DNA from: Cylindrodendrum hubeiense
Lineage: Eukaryota > Ascomycota > Sordariomycetes > Hypocreales > Nectriaceae
Direction: 5' to 3'
Assembly: GCA_014621425.1 (NCBI GenBank)
Contig: JAANBB010000048.1
Location: 1-64,000, forward strand
Length of the DNA stretch: 64,000 nt
Shown here one piece after another: positions 45,868 to 57,766 of the stretch. The notes beneath the pieces are model-generated. The model saw nothing but the letters and a program-made list of their open reading frames with translations. It had not been told where the DNA came from and searched no databases. Position numbers and translations under genes: made by a program. The first letter of the stretch is position 1. Each line of letters starts with the position of its first letter.

Positions 45868-46758
45868 AATATAACTTATTCATGTGCACCAAGTACTTAG
45901 TGCGTTACTCGGCGATCTCTTTATCGTACCTCATATTTTGTAATTGCACATCATGGCAGTGTTGTGGCTGGATAGCAGACTGCACGCCAATACGACATAA
46001 ACTGAACAATTGGACCAGAACAGCAACGATGGATCAATCAAGGTCGATAAGCTACCGAGGACTGTTGTAAAAAGTGAGCCTGCATGAAATGCTGGTTCAA
46101 TGGCATAGGAAGTATAAGCAATTGGGATCGGACTTAAGTTGCGAGAAAGTTGATTGACCAAGCTCACTTCCCTACCTGTCCTTTGGCCGATATTACCTAC
46201 CAGGGCCCTAGCTCATAGCCAGAACTTGCTTGGGAACCGACAGTAAGAATGCTATGCTATATTAAGACTAACTCTCTATAGCGCTATGAGCTGTATTTCC
46301 TATTAATGACTTCCTCGGGAAGATGTGATCGTCCTCCTCCTACGGGTATTAGGTCGGTCGGTGGGGCATGGAGACGGGCGATAATGATGCGATGATAATG
46401 CGGTAGGGATAGCAATACTGGGCGCTGTTCGTATCATGCAATCGAGTAGAAAGCTCAAGCCAGTATCCATCATGGCCCGCTGATTCTGCTTCTCAGCAGC
46501 CATTACCTCCCTGAGGAGTTTGAGTTAGCTCATCCTCTTTGATGGGGCTTCTCCAAAAGAGTGCTCTTGGCGATATCCGTACAGATTTATCGTTGACTTT
46601 GGCATCGTGCGCCTTGGGAGCTTGTGGATTCTTGCTGAGTGGAAGACTTCCTTCATTATTCTCACAAACACAAGGGCTAATAATATATAATGACGCACTT
46701 GCCATTATCTTGAATTGCTAAACATTGTTCGTGAGATCTGTATTTAGTGCTCTTCATC
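45868..46758. other. intergenic
   Basis: A 0.9-kb stretch. No gene, RNA or clear regulatory array is seen. Confidence 0.4.
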
Positions 46759-47043
46759 ATGTCAGCAGGACGCACGTACTTTGCCGTTCAGTTCATGGCT
46801 TATCGGTCTACCCCCGGTGGAAGGAATGGTTACGACAATTTCCCTTTCGTCGCCATTATGGGGAATAAGAAGCTAACATTTGTCTCCAGCAACTATGTCC
46901 CAAGACATGAAAGAGGATCCAATACCTAGCGCCAATGTCAGCGATGACGTCCGCTTCGATACCCAGACGGAGGCGATCGTACTACTCCGAGAGGGCAAGT
47001 TCTGGGTCAAATCACGGAAATGGATCTGTTACGTTCGGAAATA
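46759..47043 (+). CDS. possible small gene of unknown function
   Basis: A two-exon model would give about 74 aa. Exon 1 starts at ATG 46759 (MSAGRTYFAVQFMAYRS). An intron of about 65 nt begins near 46829 (donor gttacg) and ends at a ctccag acceptor before 46891, with a ctaac branch sequence. Exon 2 runs to TAG at 47043 and reads VRFDTQTEAIVLLREGKFWVKSRKW near its end. The exon 2 sequence looks protein-like and basic, but I recognise no family. It could be a fragment of a larger lost gene. Confidence 0.3.
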
Positions 47044-47391
47044 GTAGGTGGCAGATCTAGGCTGATAAGCGGTATTTAAATACGTAGAGAATAAACGTCA
47101 GTTTAATGTAAAACCCCTTTCAATACATAGTACGGTTATCTACGAGGTCCCGTTGTCCACATCGTTAAAACGTGTGTGGTGGAGTTAAAAACTTTGATAG
47201 ATGTTTGCTTCAAGTAGCTAATCTCGTGTGCGGAGCGATATGGTTTCTATGATCCACCTCGATGGGGTAGCCATACTTTCTGTGCATTGTGGCATACATT
47301 CTTCTGGTTGATTTGTCGGCATAGAGTTTCCATCTGACCCGTCATCCTGCGGATAGTTGGAGTGGGGCTCATTCGCTCAATCCATCATTTA
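47044..47391. other. intergenic, 3' flank
   Basis: A 348-bp stretch. Nothing is recognised. Confidence 0.4.
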
Positions 47392-48707
47392 TTATAGCCT
47401 GATACGGGCAATAGAGGCATCTGATCCCCAAGTCATCGTAACTTGGCTTTGGTGACTTTCTGGCATACCATCATCGTCGTGTCTGGTGCTACGCGAGGGA
47501 GTCTCGATAGTGACGAGGTTGAAATAGGCCTTTTCGAACACAGGTTTGATGAAGGGCAGGCAAGCTGTAGAAGTAAATCACTTGTTGTCCTCTTACGCAA
47601 AATTAAGAATATGTCGATTCAACTTACCACACACAATGCAGACATTTACTTCAACCATCGTCCAAATGGAGATAGGAGCAATATTCCAGGTAAGATCGGG
47701 ATCCTGCAGGTCAACTCGCAGAAGAAGTACCAGTCGGATAACTGATACTATAGTAACACTAAAAGGAAGTCAGTACTGTATTCACTGGAAAATTGTATGG
47801 CTTGAATGTCTTTCAAGCCTTACTTACAATATTCCAAGGGAAAACACAGTAGAAAGAGCTAACTTCGTTGCTTTGGGTAAACAAAGTTTCCAAATATGCG
47901 GAATCGGAAGAAGTATTAGAATTATATCCGTAATAATTGTAGGGATTGCATTCGCGAACCAGTACTCCTTCAGATCAACATTACATTGATAATCAGAACT
48001 CGGTGTTGGATTTTCCGGATCGAACCTACTCCAGATGGCATGGGTTGGTACACAGTGTAGGATTGCAACCAAAATCCATTCGAGTCATTAGAACTCATTC
48101 CTACAGTGTAACTGGTGTGAGTAAGATGATTGAGCGAGTGCTTTATACTTACCACAGCAATGGCCCAGGCACAAACGATAGTACACAGCATCCAGATTGA
48201 CACTCTCATTGAGCGCCAAACACCGAAAAACCGCCAATAACTTGCCAGGATAGACAGTTTCGTTGTTAACATAGTCATGGTATAACAAAGTTCTGAGGCA
48301 AAAACTCCCCAAGCCAAGGCGAATATCGCGTTATGCGGTGCAACCCAGATATGCCGGCCTGCTCCTTGAGTAGCACCTAAAATAGTATCAGTTTTAAATA
48401 TTTGGTATGAATATGACCGAATTTTCTAGACTCACCATATATGGCTGTTGCGTTTTCAATTGATACACTGGCCTAATAGTTAATTAGAACTGGGCCGCCC
48501 CCGGCTGACGGATATCCATACCAGAGCAGCGAAAATGAGCCAGTCATCCAGCCAGAGGTCCGATCCTTTGATTTTTCGACTCACTGCCCGGAGAAGTACA
48601 GCCGTGATCGAAAGGATCCACATGATCCCAGCCACTGCATAAACATGCGGCCGACTGTCTTCGGTCAAATTGACCCCTGTAGGTGGAGATGGAAGCTGGG
48701 AAGCCAT
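47392..48707 (-). CDS. rhodopsin-domain (Pth11-like) integral membrane protein
   Basis: Seven-transmembrane-type fungal membrane protein of 330 aa. Six exons join in frame: 48522-48707, 48436-48472, 48153-48376, 47828-48069, 47628-47758 and 47392-47564. Family blocks are visible: GIMWILSITAVLLR and DDWL at the first helices, LCYTMTMLTTKLSIL, ILHCVPTHAIWSRFDP, YWFANAIPTIITD and LLPIPHIWKLCLP, and SVIRLV, then ACLPFIKPVF at the end. Intron 3 has a good donor (gtaagt) and branch (ctaatgac) but ends in ttttg before GTT GCA, not AG, while the protein is continuous only with that border. Either the acceptor is mutated or a rare TG acceptor is used. The family is thought to include receptors; ligand unknown. 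Confidence 0.8.
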
Positions 48708-49550
48708 CACGAGGAATCAACCGACGGCAATGAAGAAGGTCTGGGGCAGAGAATCCCATAATTTGATCAATGGCCAGCCAAAGTGGGGAAATGTGCCGTA
48801 TTTTAATCGACCAGGCACTGGAATGTTTGCAAGCATTCCTGAGAACCTCGTCGACCAGAAAGGGAGCCCAAGCGTCATCAAATGCCCAATTAGATACACA
48901 GAACAAGGCTGGACTAGCTCCGCACGACTCAATGCGGTTGGAGAAGATAACGCTAATTCAGTGGAGGTTGTTTAATCATGAACCTTACTCCTCGCCACGT
49001 CCCGGAGTATAGGAAAATACTGGGACTCGGTACAACGGCTCTAGGGTTGTCTCGTCTTAGCTATCACTCGCCATTGGTCGAGAGTCCCAGGGTGGAGGCA
49101 GGTGGCTGTCTTGGGGGAGGGGGAGAGGCGGACATACCTCCGGATGACGTCCTGGGGAAATTGGCTAACCATCAATCCCTCGGACGCCGTGGGCTGGTGT
49201 CAAGACGCTGGTCAATCCAGTTCATTCGAAGCGAAGCAGGCCAAAGCGGCACCTGTGCGTTAACTAAAGGGCAATTCGTCGTTGTTGGCCTAATAGCGAT
49301 GTCGTTCGTGCAGGGATTGTGCGCTGTGGGTGAGAAAGGTGACGGGCAGTAGAGGACGTTTCTCCGGCCTACCTTCGTTGGCGTTGGCTGCGTTAGAGCA
49401 GGAGAAGGTCGATATGAAGCCCAGGGCTTCAGGTCTCGAATGTCAAGTCAAGTCCAGGATACCCGTGAGAGCTGCCGCTTTGCGTGATGGATTTCGGGGC
49501 GGCCCTTGAGGGGTTCGGCTTTGAGAGTCCGGGTAGGCCGCCATTTGTAT

Positions 49551-49985
49551 TGTGTTAGGGATAGCAGGTCTTCCGGGGTAAAATGCCTATAAGGCGTTCT
49601 TGGCTGGTGTGTGCCAGTCATGATGTAAGTCCATTTGAGGTCGGGATATCCTTTCTAGGTCATTCCGGCAGGCATTGAGGTCATTGGATTAGGTCAATTA
49701 GTCAGTCATTGGGAGCTACAGGGTAGGATTGAGGGATCACGGTCAGATTCATCCGGATTCTCAACCTTTTAGGATCGTCACGGTCATCTAGCATACGATT
49801 TTTCTAGCAGGCCCAATTTACACTCTTTTTAGCCCATTCTTGCGGCATTGTATCGAGAACCGTTTGATCAGATGGTGCCAATTGATGGTATCGATCAAGC
49901 TGGTCTATTTTGTTCACTTTGAGAGTCTTTTATCTACGCCCTTACCGACATTGCGGACGCATCGCCATTGTGCCGTTATCACCAC
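49551..49985. repeat. dispersed LTR-like repeat, copy B (longer)
   Basis: Shares blocks with 20284-20535 in the same order and orientation, plus about 170 bp of extra middle sequence. Starts near TGTTAGGGATAGC and ends near ACGCCCTTACCGACA, giving the TG...CA form of an LTR. No internal retrotransposon genes flank it, so it is probably a degenerate solo LTR. Confidence 0.65.
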
Positions 49986-52900
49986 AGTCACATCCACTTG
50001 TTTTGGGTGGGTTGGTTGTTAGGTCTCTGACCATCTCTGTGCCATTCCCCCACACAGTATAAAGAGAAGTTATCCGTTTGCTGCAATATTGAAACGGCTT
50101 ACATATAAAATGAAGTGGACTTACTTCCGCCGGCGCCACTCTGAAACACTCATTTCTTTGAATAAATTTACGCGGCCCTTCCAAGGGGAGATTTCGAAAC
50201 AACTACCAGTACGACTTCATGCGCGGGCAAACTTTTGGGTTCTGTTCTCGACAAAACCTCGCATCGTCATGAATGCCGCTAATGAAGGCGAAATGTAGTA
50301 GGAAAATTGGCATTTGCTCAACATACTAGGGATACACCTGGTATTATCCAGGCAGATTTCAACCAACGTCATTCTGCCGCAGTGTTGGAACTGTCAATGA
50401 AGGTTAAAGTTGCCAGCACCGAATTGGCGGATTAGCTTGAAGGCGAAGTCAATGCCGACCACGGTAGCCACAAAATGATGAGAATATCAGTGTCCAAATC
50501 CATACAATCAAATAGAAAAAGTATTTGGAGGGAGTAACGACAATAATGCAATTTCGTAAACCTAACTGGTCTCAGAAGTCCTAGCCACGACATTTCAAAA
50601 CCTGAAATGTAATAAAAGTATGAATTGTGAACCCATAATAGCTCTTCTCTATGTCGGACAATGTCAAAATCACGAAGAATTCGAGGTGCCCCACTGAGAT
50701 GATTTGAATTTTGCGGGGTATGTGTCAAAACCGGGAGAGATACCGAGCGACCTGCATAGTAAAAAAAAAGAATTGAATAGTCTCTTGCAAAATAGAGGGT
50801 ATACTTAATTATTTTATTATAAATATTTAAATAGTGTGACGTTCCAACTACTATATACAAGGTATAGGGTAGGTAGAAAGGTGTCGGTGTATGATCGAGT
50901 GGACCAGGACGTGTTCTGAGCAATATAGGTCACGGGGTCTGATAATGTACAAACGGGAGTATTCGTATAATCAAGTCTGTTGGTAGCTAGTAAGATCCGA
51001 TACACCAGCGGCCAATCTCCCTTACTGAAGCCTTGAAGCTTCGGTCTTAATACAGAGCCTAAGGCACTATGTTGCATCTGATGATCAAGAAGGTAGGGGC
51101 ATTGATGAAGTGCGAGATGTGCTTGGATTCATGACTAGCTAGAGGCCGTAAGGACCGTAGTTATAGAGGGATCTAGAGGGACCAGAATGACGGATGAATT
51201 AGGCCGGCTTGAAGAGGAAAAAGCAAATACAGCCCAAAATATCCCTAGATGATGATAACTATGACCTTCAATGACGAAAGCTTGATAAGCAGATAAATAA
51301 CTGAAGGATAGCTACGGCTAGCACCGGAGACTGTAAAAAGGAAGAAAAAGGCTGCTGCTAGGAAGGGCTACTAGATGTGACACACTATTTGCACCTACCT
51401 AGCTGCAGACCCCTCACCCTGCTGCCATTACAGTGTCACCTACATCTGCCTCACCTCAGTCATGTGGCCTCGGCTTGTGAGTGAGCGGGCTCGGTATACA
51501 ATGGCCAAGATGGTCATGGTTCAGATTCTCTCTTTTCGCACTATGACCATTGGCAGACCGTGTCGCTGTGATTTTCAGCTCCGAAAAATGGGCTTGCCGA
51601 TCAGCTTGTAAGGAATGTGACTCCAGCCACGAGCACCGGTATATCGTCTGGAAGGAAAGTTTAGCCGCCCGAAGCTAGTGATTTTTGTAGCTGCAGGCGA
51701 TGGTCTCATGTTATCAATTGGTATTGATTCCCTGTATGGTCTCAAATCTATACCCAATATTCCCGTCTCGAGAGGGAATGGATGGGACGCCATGCTACTT
51801 TGAGCTTCAGGTCGCGGAGTACTAGGATATTTTTGGGCTTACTGAGAACGGACGCCGCTGCATCTCCTCCCATTAATAGTAACGCCTAGGCCGAAGAACT
51901 ATCGATGTCTAAACTAAGACATGCAGCGAACTATTACCATTAACCTTACCTGGTAATTTTTGACGAAGACATGTCAATTCCGAATGGCTACAGTCGCACT
52001 CATGCAGTGTGGGGTAGTAGAAAACCCACCGAAGACAGCCGGAAAAGGCGTAGGTATGTCGGCAATTTGAGATGTGACAGGTTATTGAGAATGAGGCTCA
52101 TACCACCCGCTACCGTATGATAGAGATTGTCGTGAAAGTACAAACCGGAGATAGGATATTGATTCAGCCGCATATACAGGCGGGAAATGGCAAAATATTG
52201 GTCAGCTGAGAAGCCAAAAACAAGCTGAAGCTAGATCAATCTCTACGTGCTGGACGTTCTAGATCATTCCAATCTGCCCCGCCTCACCATTTGCGACCTT
52301 CTCAACGAGCCAGGCCATCTATTGGATAGGTGATGACCTTATCGCCGGCCGCATGAGCAACGAGTAGCGCGAGGCCCCTTCTGTCTCTCTTGGACTGAAT
52401 AAGTAAACCTGCATCGCGAAGACCAGCATGGCGGATAATGATTGCGCAGTACCTGTCGTTGGGCTGAATGCAAAATTACCACTTAATGTAGTGTTCAAGA
52501 CAGCTAGCTAAGTCATTGGCATTTTAGGTTGAATGGTCGTCTTACAGGTGAGCTCTCTAGATCAGTTCCTCGGGTAAAGAGGAGTGACGATGGCAGATTG
52601 GAGCTGGGGGCTAAGATCGGACAGTAGTGTGTCCGCGATGACCAGAAGTAATCGCGAGACCTGCACACTGTGTATCTTCCAGCAAAGTTTGTGTCTCAAT
52701 ATTTAGACTGTCTTCTTTGCTAGGTGTGTAGGACAAGTGACATGTGACAAGTGTAGGAGGATCGAGTAAGAAACACAAGGACCGCTCTTAGAAAGTCAAG
52801 TCCATCTTGTGGAAAGTTGTGAACACATGCATTCTTTAAATTAGCTCTTCAAAGATAACCACTTGAGCAACAAATTATGCGTGATGTATCACAACCTACA

Positions 52901-53149
52901 TGAGTGAGTGAAAGATACTAAGGAAACGAAAAGGCCGGTAAGAAATACGTGTTTCTATTATTGAGAAGTCCAACTAATTACAAAGATGGACTAGATCTAA
53001 GACAAATACCCTTAAACAAGACCACTATAGTAGTAAATATATTCCATGCCAAACATCTCTCCATTTGCTAACCAACAGCCGCCTAGCAGGCAAGCCCGAG
53101 TGTGAGAGTAAAACAGAGATCGACCGGTTGCAAAACGTCTCAAGAACTT

Positions 53150-53300
53150 TGTCGGTGCAGATCCATTGCGTTGGACCGAAGACCTGAGATACCGTCAAGT
53201 CAAGAGTCTCAACATTGTTGCTGTTTTTGTAGACGGTTCTGTCGCCGTTATTGAAATCGGGGAGTGTCGAATTATGTTCGATGGCATTATATCAACCAAC
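53150..53300 (-). pseudogene. truncated tandem duplicate of the adjacent small gene
   Basis: The minus strand encodes NSTLPDFNNG, then LDLTVSQVFGPTQWICT, matching the end of the intact gene at 53339-53647 (STLPGFITG and LDVTVFQVVGPMQWICT). A one-base difference shifts the frame just before NSTLP. The upstream half is missing. Direct tandem orientation. Confidence 0.7.
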
Positions 53301-53338
53301 TAGTCGTAGCCATTCACAGGGGCGTTTGACTTTTGAAG

Positions 53339-53647
53339 TTATGTGCAGATCCATTGCATTGGACCGACGACCTGGAATACCGTCACGTCAAGAGGCGGAA
53401 CATTGAGCCCGTCTTTCCAGGTGATTCTGGTGCCAGTAATGAAACCAGGGAGTGTCGAACTGTAGCTCGATGGCATTGTAATCAAATACTGGTAGACGCC
53501 GCCCACAAGAGCGTTTGACTTAAGAACGTCGAAGACAGGCCAATTTGTGGTTGCTGCCCCTTGTCTGTAGACATAGCCGCCTGTCACTCTGCTACCGAAC
53601 CCAGTTCTCTGAGTCGGGGACTGCGAAGGAATGGTGCTTGTAGACAT
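53339..53647 (-). CDS. small protein of unknown function (102 aa)
   Basis: Single-exon frame with ATG 53647 (MSTSTIPSQSPTQRTGF) and stop at 53339. It has no signal peptide or membrane segment. It is rich in Thr/Ser/Val with Trp and Tyr, compatible with a small beta-rich fold. The existence of a diverged tandem copy of its 3' half (53150-53300), in which the codon pattern is largely kept, supports it as a genuine gene. I do not recognise the family. It sits at the edge of the gene-poor region. Confidence 0.55.
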   Translation of the reverse strand: MSTSTIPSQSPTQRTGFGSRVTGGYVYRQGAATTNWPVFDVLKSNALVGGVYQYLITMPSSYSSTLPGFITGTRITWKDGLNVPPLDVTVFQVVGPMQWICT

Positions 53648-55806
53648 GGTAGTGGTAGTCTTGATGGAAAAATTGAATCTTCGTAAAGAACTGTTTCTGC
53701 TGCAGAGACCGGATAAGCAGAAGGCACTGTGGATTTATGTAACTTTTTGATAGGGTTAGCAAAGCATTTTGGAGACTTAGACACGGGAAAAATGATGAGC
53801 TACTATTCTGAATTTGGCGAAGCCAGACGCCACTTGTCAACAACCATTCAGCTCAAGAAGAGTGGCGCTCGCGAAGACAGCTGTGCGTATGTGATAGTAT
53901 GTGTGTCACAATGCAGGAATCAGCCCACGCAACCTTTGTCAACAAGTCCCCACGGCGAGCTAGTGGCTGGCGGACTGGCTGATTTCAGGTGTAACTCCCA
54001 TTCACAACTATAATTTTGCAGCAAAATGCTAAAACCAGCGCTAACGGATTTAGCAATAGGCCCAATAACAAACATTTATCGTGTCTAGAACCTGATTCCG
54101 CATCCACTGAGCAATGGTCAGTGGGACAATCCCGTTCTCATCGTCGTGTGTAATCATTCTCACTTCTATCACGAGTCACATAAGCTAAAAGTAAATTCCA
54201 TGCTACCTCAACGCTATGATTTCTGTTGATATTGGTCCATTGAGCAGCTGATGTCTTGGATTCTCAGCCAGCCACGGAGCAGCAATATTTTAGAAATAGG
54301 TCGTCAGAATTTAATGGCGGAGTAAAACACCCAACACTATATGCACAGGAACCTAGTCTCAATCAGCTGCATGCGCCGATCGCGTCATTTGCCCAGCAAC
54401 TGATGCCAGGTGGCAATTTTGGTCACATATACACTCTCCATCAACATACCAGTGTGAATAGTTTGCCAGGAAATGATACAGCCGGCGGGGTCACTAACTG
54501 AGAACAGATTTACCTGCAAATAGTGTGGGGCGTTCTAAATAGCTCAATGAATTCTGACAAGTAGTTCTAAAACATCGCCGTTCTATGGCTGGCTCAAACC
54601 GAGACATTAGCTTCCGCAGCCTTATTGGATCGATATCCATCGAAGTCTGAGCGCTGGAGCCACACGCGTCAAGTCGTATGACCCATCACAAAGATTGAGA
54701 ACGATGGCCTCGAGAACAGCGAGAACTGGGTCGCTATCCATCACCGCTCAATGGATACAGAAGCAAGCTCTAGACACTATGAATGCTATTGGGCCTGCTA
54801 CTCGGGGATAGGCTGTTCAATGATGTCAAGATGAATCAGCGCTTTCCGGATCAGCTTTCAGTCATCTTCCACCCTAGAAAGATGTTTTTCTCGCCATGCC
54901 CATCTCCCTGGCTTTGACGTGAGCCTGAATGAAGTTGATCTGGTCTCTTTATGAAAAATCGGTCAGGCTTGTCAGTTTTGGGCTTCTTGACGGTATTTGA
55001 CCCTGCTGTCATTCAAAACGCCGTTTTCCAGTGGCTTGCGGACATGGCGTCCGAGAAATACACTACGCTGCTTATCCAACCGGTAATATTAATGCGGTGT
55101 TCAATGTTGAACAATTCATATTGGGTACGCTCCATGTTCATTTTCTAACTTGGCCACTGGATCTACCAAAAAGATGGTCTGGATTGACTGTACGTACGGC
55201 GGCAAGCAGAGTCCGTCTGCGGCTGACATACCTGTGTTCAGGACTTGGATATTTCGACCACTTCTTTAAGACAAGGAAATGGCGTAGCTAGAAGATCCAT
55301 TCGGAATGGAAAGGTAATGGTCCCTTGCTGAGCTATCTACAACTTCAAGAGCCAGGCCGTTCTCGAACGACGACCCATGTGTCGTAAGTTCCACGTTTGG
55401 CTAGATTTTACACTTGACCGAGCGCTTGTTTGTGATGAGACCTGAGATCATTATTTCAAAGGTAATTCTTGATCTTGAGTTTCAGCCAGCCACAGAATTT
55501 CGTAGTAGTAAATACGTTCTCAATGTATCACGAGTCTTGTTTATCCACAAACCGACCTAACAACTGATTGGTGGATCATAGACCTCTCAGCACGCCATCA
55601 TTCCCGAGTCTTGCCAACGAGCTCAAGTCCATAGTCTTGATTCACGAGTTCTGTTAAGTACCATTACGATCGAGTTTGCCTTAAATGGCGGAATCCCATC
55701 CTTGAAAAATTTCAATCCTTCTCATCTCAGGTCGTTAACAACTCATTCATCTATTTTATCATCTTCTATCTTCAAAGAATATCTCTGTTTGCTCCCAAAC
55801 ATTACC
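53648..55806. other. intergenic with possible gene remnants
   Basis: A 2.2-kb stretch. A frame at 54256-54501 (NQLHAPIASFAQQLMPGG) and another at 54951-55148 (VFDPAVIQNAVFQWLADMAS) look protein-like but lack starts and are broken, so they may be relics of one unrecognised gene. The 55690-55800 part is the promoter and leader of the next gene. Confidence 0.4.
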
Positions 55807-56585
55807 ATGGCTGCCAACCAGTACGAGATCACTATCATCAACAAGACTGATCTGGATCAACAGTATTTGTTATTCCAGACTAGTCCTACTGTCAACCAGA
55901 AACCTGATCCCACTGTGTTTATCAACGTTTACCAGGCGTCCCCAGTGGTGCCTGCAACTTCCGGCGGCGAGAGCAGCAGAGCCACTTTCAACATCATTCA
56001 ACAGTGGTATGCAATCAATGGCACGTCTCCAAGCCCTTTGAATGCCAACGTTACCGTGACAACTGCCGAAAGCGAGCCAGTCACCCTTGGGGGTGCTAGC
56101 AATGAGGGTACTACTCTGGCTCTGACCACTGTAAAGTCGGACGGCGAGGACCCCAAGTTTGACGACTCTAAGACCCTGGCAACTGCTCCAAATGGGTCCT
56201 TCCAGATCGTAGCTGATTCTACGTTTAAGTACCCCAATCAGAGTAAGCATCACTTTTTTCTTTCTCTTCCTTGGCTGCCAAGCCCCCTTGACACTCCATG
56301 TTCAACTTTTAACCTTACGTGCGTTCTTTAGACAATATTTTTCTCGGACTCGGCGCTCCCGACCCGCTTGATCCCACTAGCGTCCTTCCTACGGCCACAA
56401 TTTCCGCTGTGCCTGGGAATACTAAAACAATCTGGCCTCATAACAAGTGGTACATCTCCACCGGATCCTTTGAGCAGGGTACAATCATCGACGTTCAAAC
56501 TGTAGGCACTACCCAGATCGTCGACTTCGAGGCAGGCCTGCCAAAGCAGACTTTTACCAACAACTCAGATGGCACTTACACATAA
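55807..56585 (+). CDS. hypothetical beta-rich protein (229 aa)
   Basis: Two exons, 55807-56242 and 56332-56585, join in frame (89-nt intron). ATG 55807 (MAANQYEITIINKT) is preceded by a pyrimidine-rich leader and a good ACC context. No signal peptide is present. The protein is rich in Thr, Val, Asn and Ser with alternating polar/hydrophobic strands (YEITIINKT, NVTVTTAESEPVTLG, IIDVQTVGTTQIVDF), consistent with a beta-sandwich or lectin-like fold. Similar proteins of unknown function occur in moulds. There is no operon-like partner. Confidence 0.85.
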
Positions 56586-57766
56586 TCCGCATAATGTTCA
56601 AGTCGTTTGTCTAATGCCTATTTACCTGGCATTAAAAGATGGATGTTGGACGGATCTTCAGTGGTTATTCATGCTCGTGTGTTTCTGTGGACTCCCCCAT
56701 TATATCAAATGTCGGGTATCTTATTTTATGGAATGAGGATAGACTTCTAAGTGGGTTTTTTGCCGCGCAGAGGTTTTCCCACAATTTATCAAGTATTTCC
56801 ACCTTCACAAGACGTCAAAACAGCATATCTAGCCACTGTGAATGTCAAAGGGCCTATAGTGTAGGTTTGTCTTAGTAGCCGGCTTCGCTGCCATATTGCA
56901 GTACAAACGGTAACTGACTTTAATATGGGTACGGGTATATTTACACCCTTTTCGAATCTATCCACGCTTGGTGAGTCGGGAGGCAGCAAAGTCGAGTAGT
57001 TGAAGCAATCATTTCTGCCAATGGACTTGCCACTGTCGTTCATCCGAGAAGAGGGCAGGGAATGCGGGGGTGGATTAGCGGAAGCTTTCCTCCTCGACCG
57101 TGATGGAGCGCAGAGCTGCATCACCAGTTTCGTGGCCCAATGATTTCTCGTGTGACGAGCCACGATGCTTCGTTGTCACACTCGCGCTCCACCAATCATT
57201 CGTCCTGCTGACTCTGGGGATGGGAGGGCTGTCCTTTGTGTATGTGGTGGGTCACAGTATCAGTGTATCTGTTTTCTTTTCCATATTGCTAGTTCTTGTG
57301 TGTTTGGCTGAATTGTGTATCATGCCTACTTTCGTTCGGACTAAGGATGGTCCGTCATAATCATGAGTGAAGCAGGGTTATTTAAGATTTGATCTGCTGG
57401 TATGAATTCAGAAATCTGACTATTCGCTCGAAATGTTTGTTTATACCTGGAGGGAAAGCGATGGAGACAATCGAGGATAGCTAAATGAAGCTGCTACTGC
57501 TCCACATGTTGGTCCACATGTTGGTGGCACAGAACCCCTGCCGCGTTGTGTTTGTGAGCGGGGCAATGAAGTGATCATCCGACTATGTGAGAGGTTGAGG
57601 CGTGGTCATTATCTAAGCCAAACCACCGACCATCTCCCCTTCTCAAACCTTTAGCCATAACACTCGCACCAGCTTCCTGGGCCAGTCTCCAGCCTTCTTG
57701 TCTCCCTATCCCACAACGGATGCATTGCCAACCAAATTTACCAATCCAACGAGCTAACTATCGGAG
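56586..57766. other. intergenic before the ankyrin gene
   Basis: A 1.2-kb stretch. A frame at 57103-57360 could encode an 85-aa protein with two hydrophobic segments, but it has no family match and weak coding character. CACATGTTGGTCCACATGTTGGT (57504-57526) is a short direct repeat. Nothing else is recognised. Confidence 0.4.

Larger units (their letters stand above)
48708..53338. other. gene-poor, repeat-bearing region
   Basis: 4.6 kb without a gene I can support. It contains repeat copy B (49551-49985). The 50850-51300 stretch looks like mutated mobile-element sequence with many stops in all frames. A truncated 3' duplicate of the next gene lies at 53150-53300. A 72-codon open frame on the minus strand (51575-51793) starts with a clean ATG but has no recognisable family. 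The rest is AT-rich and fragmentary. Confidence 0.5.

Noticed and set aside
48978..49352. 124-codon open frame in the gene-poor region
   Set aside because: No start context, no conserved motifs, and frame composition like non-coding GC-rich DNA.
49181..51857. CGG-N3-CCG palindromes at 49181 and about 51849
   Set aside because: Isolated single sites far from any supported gene start; treated as background for the clusters near 1.5 and 4.5 kb.
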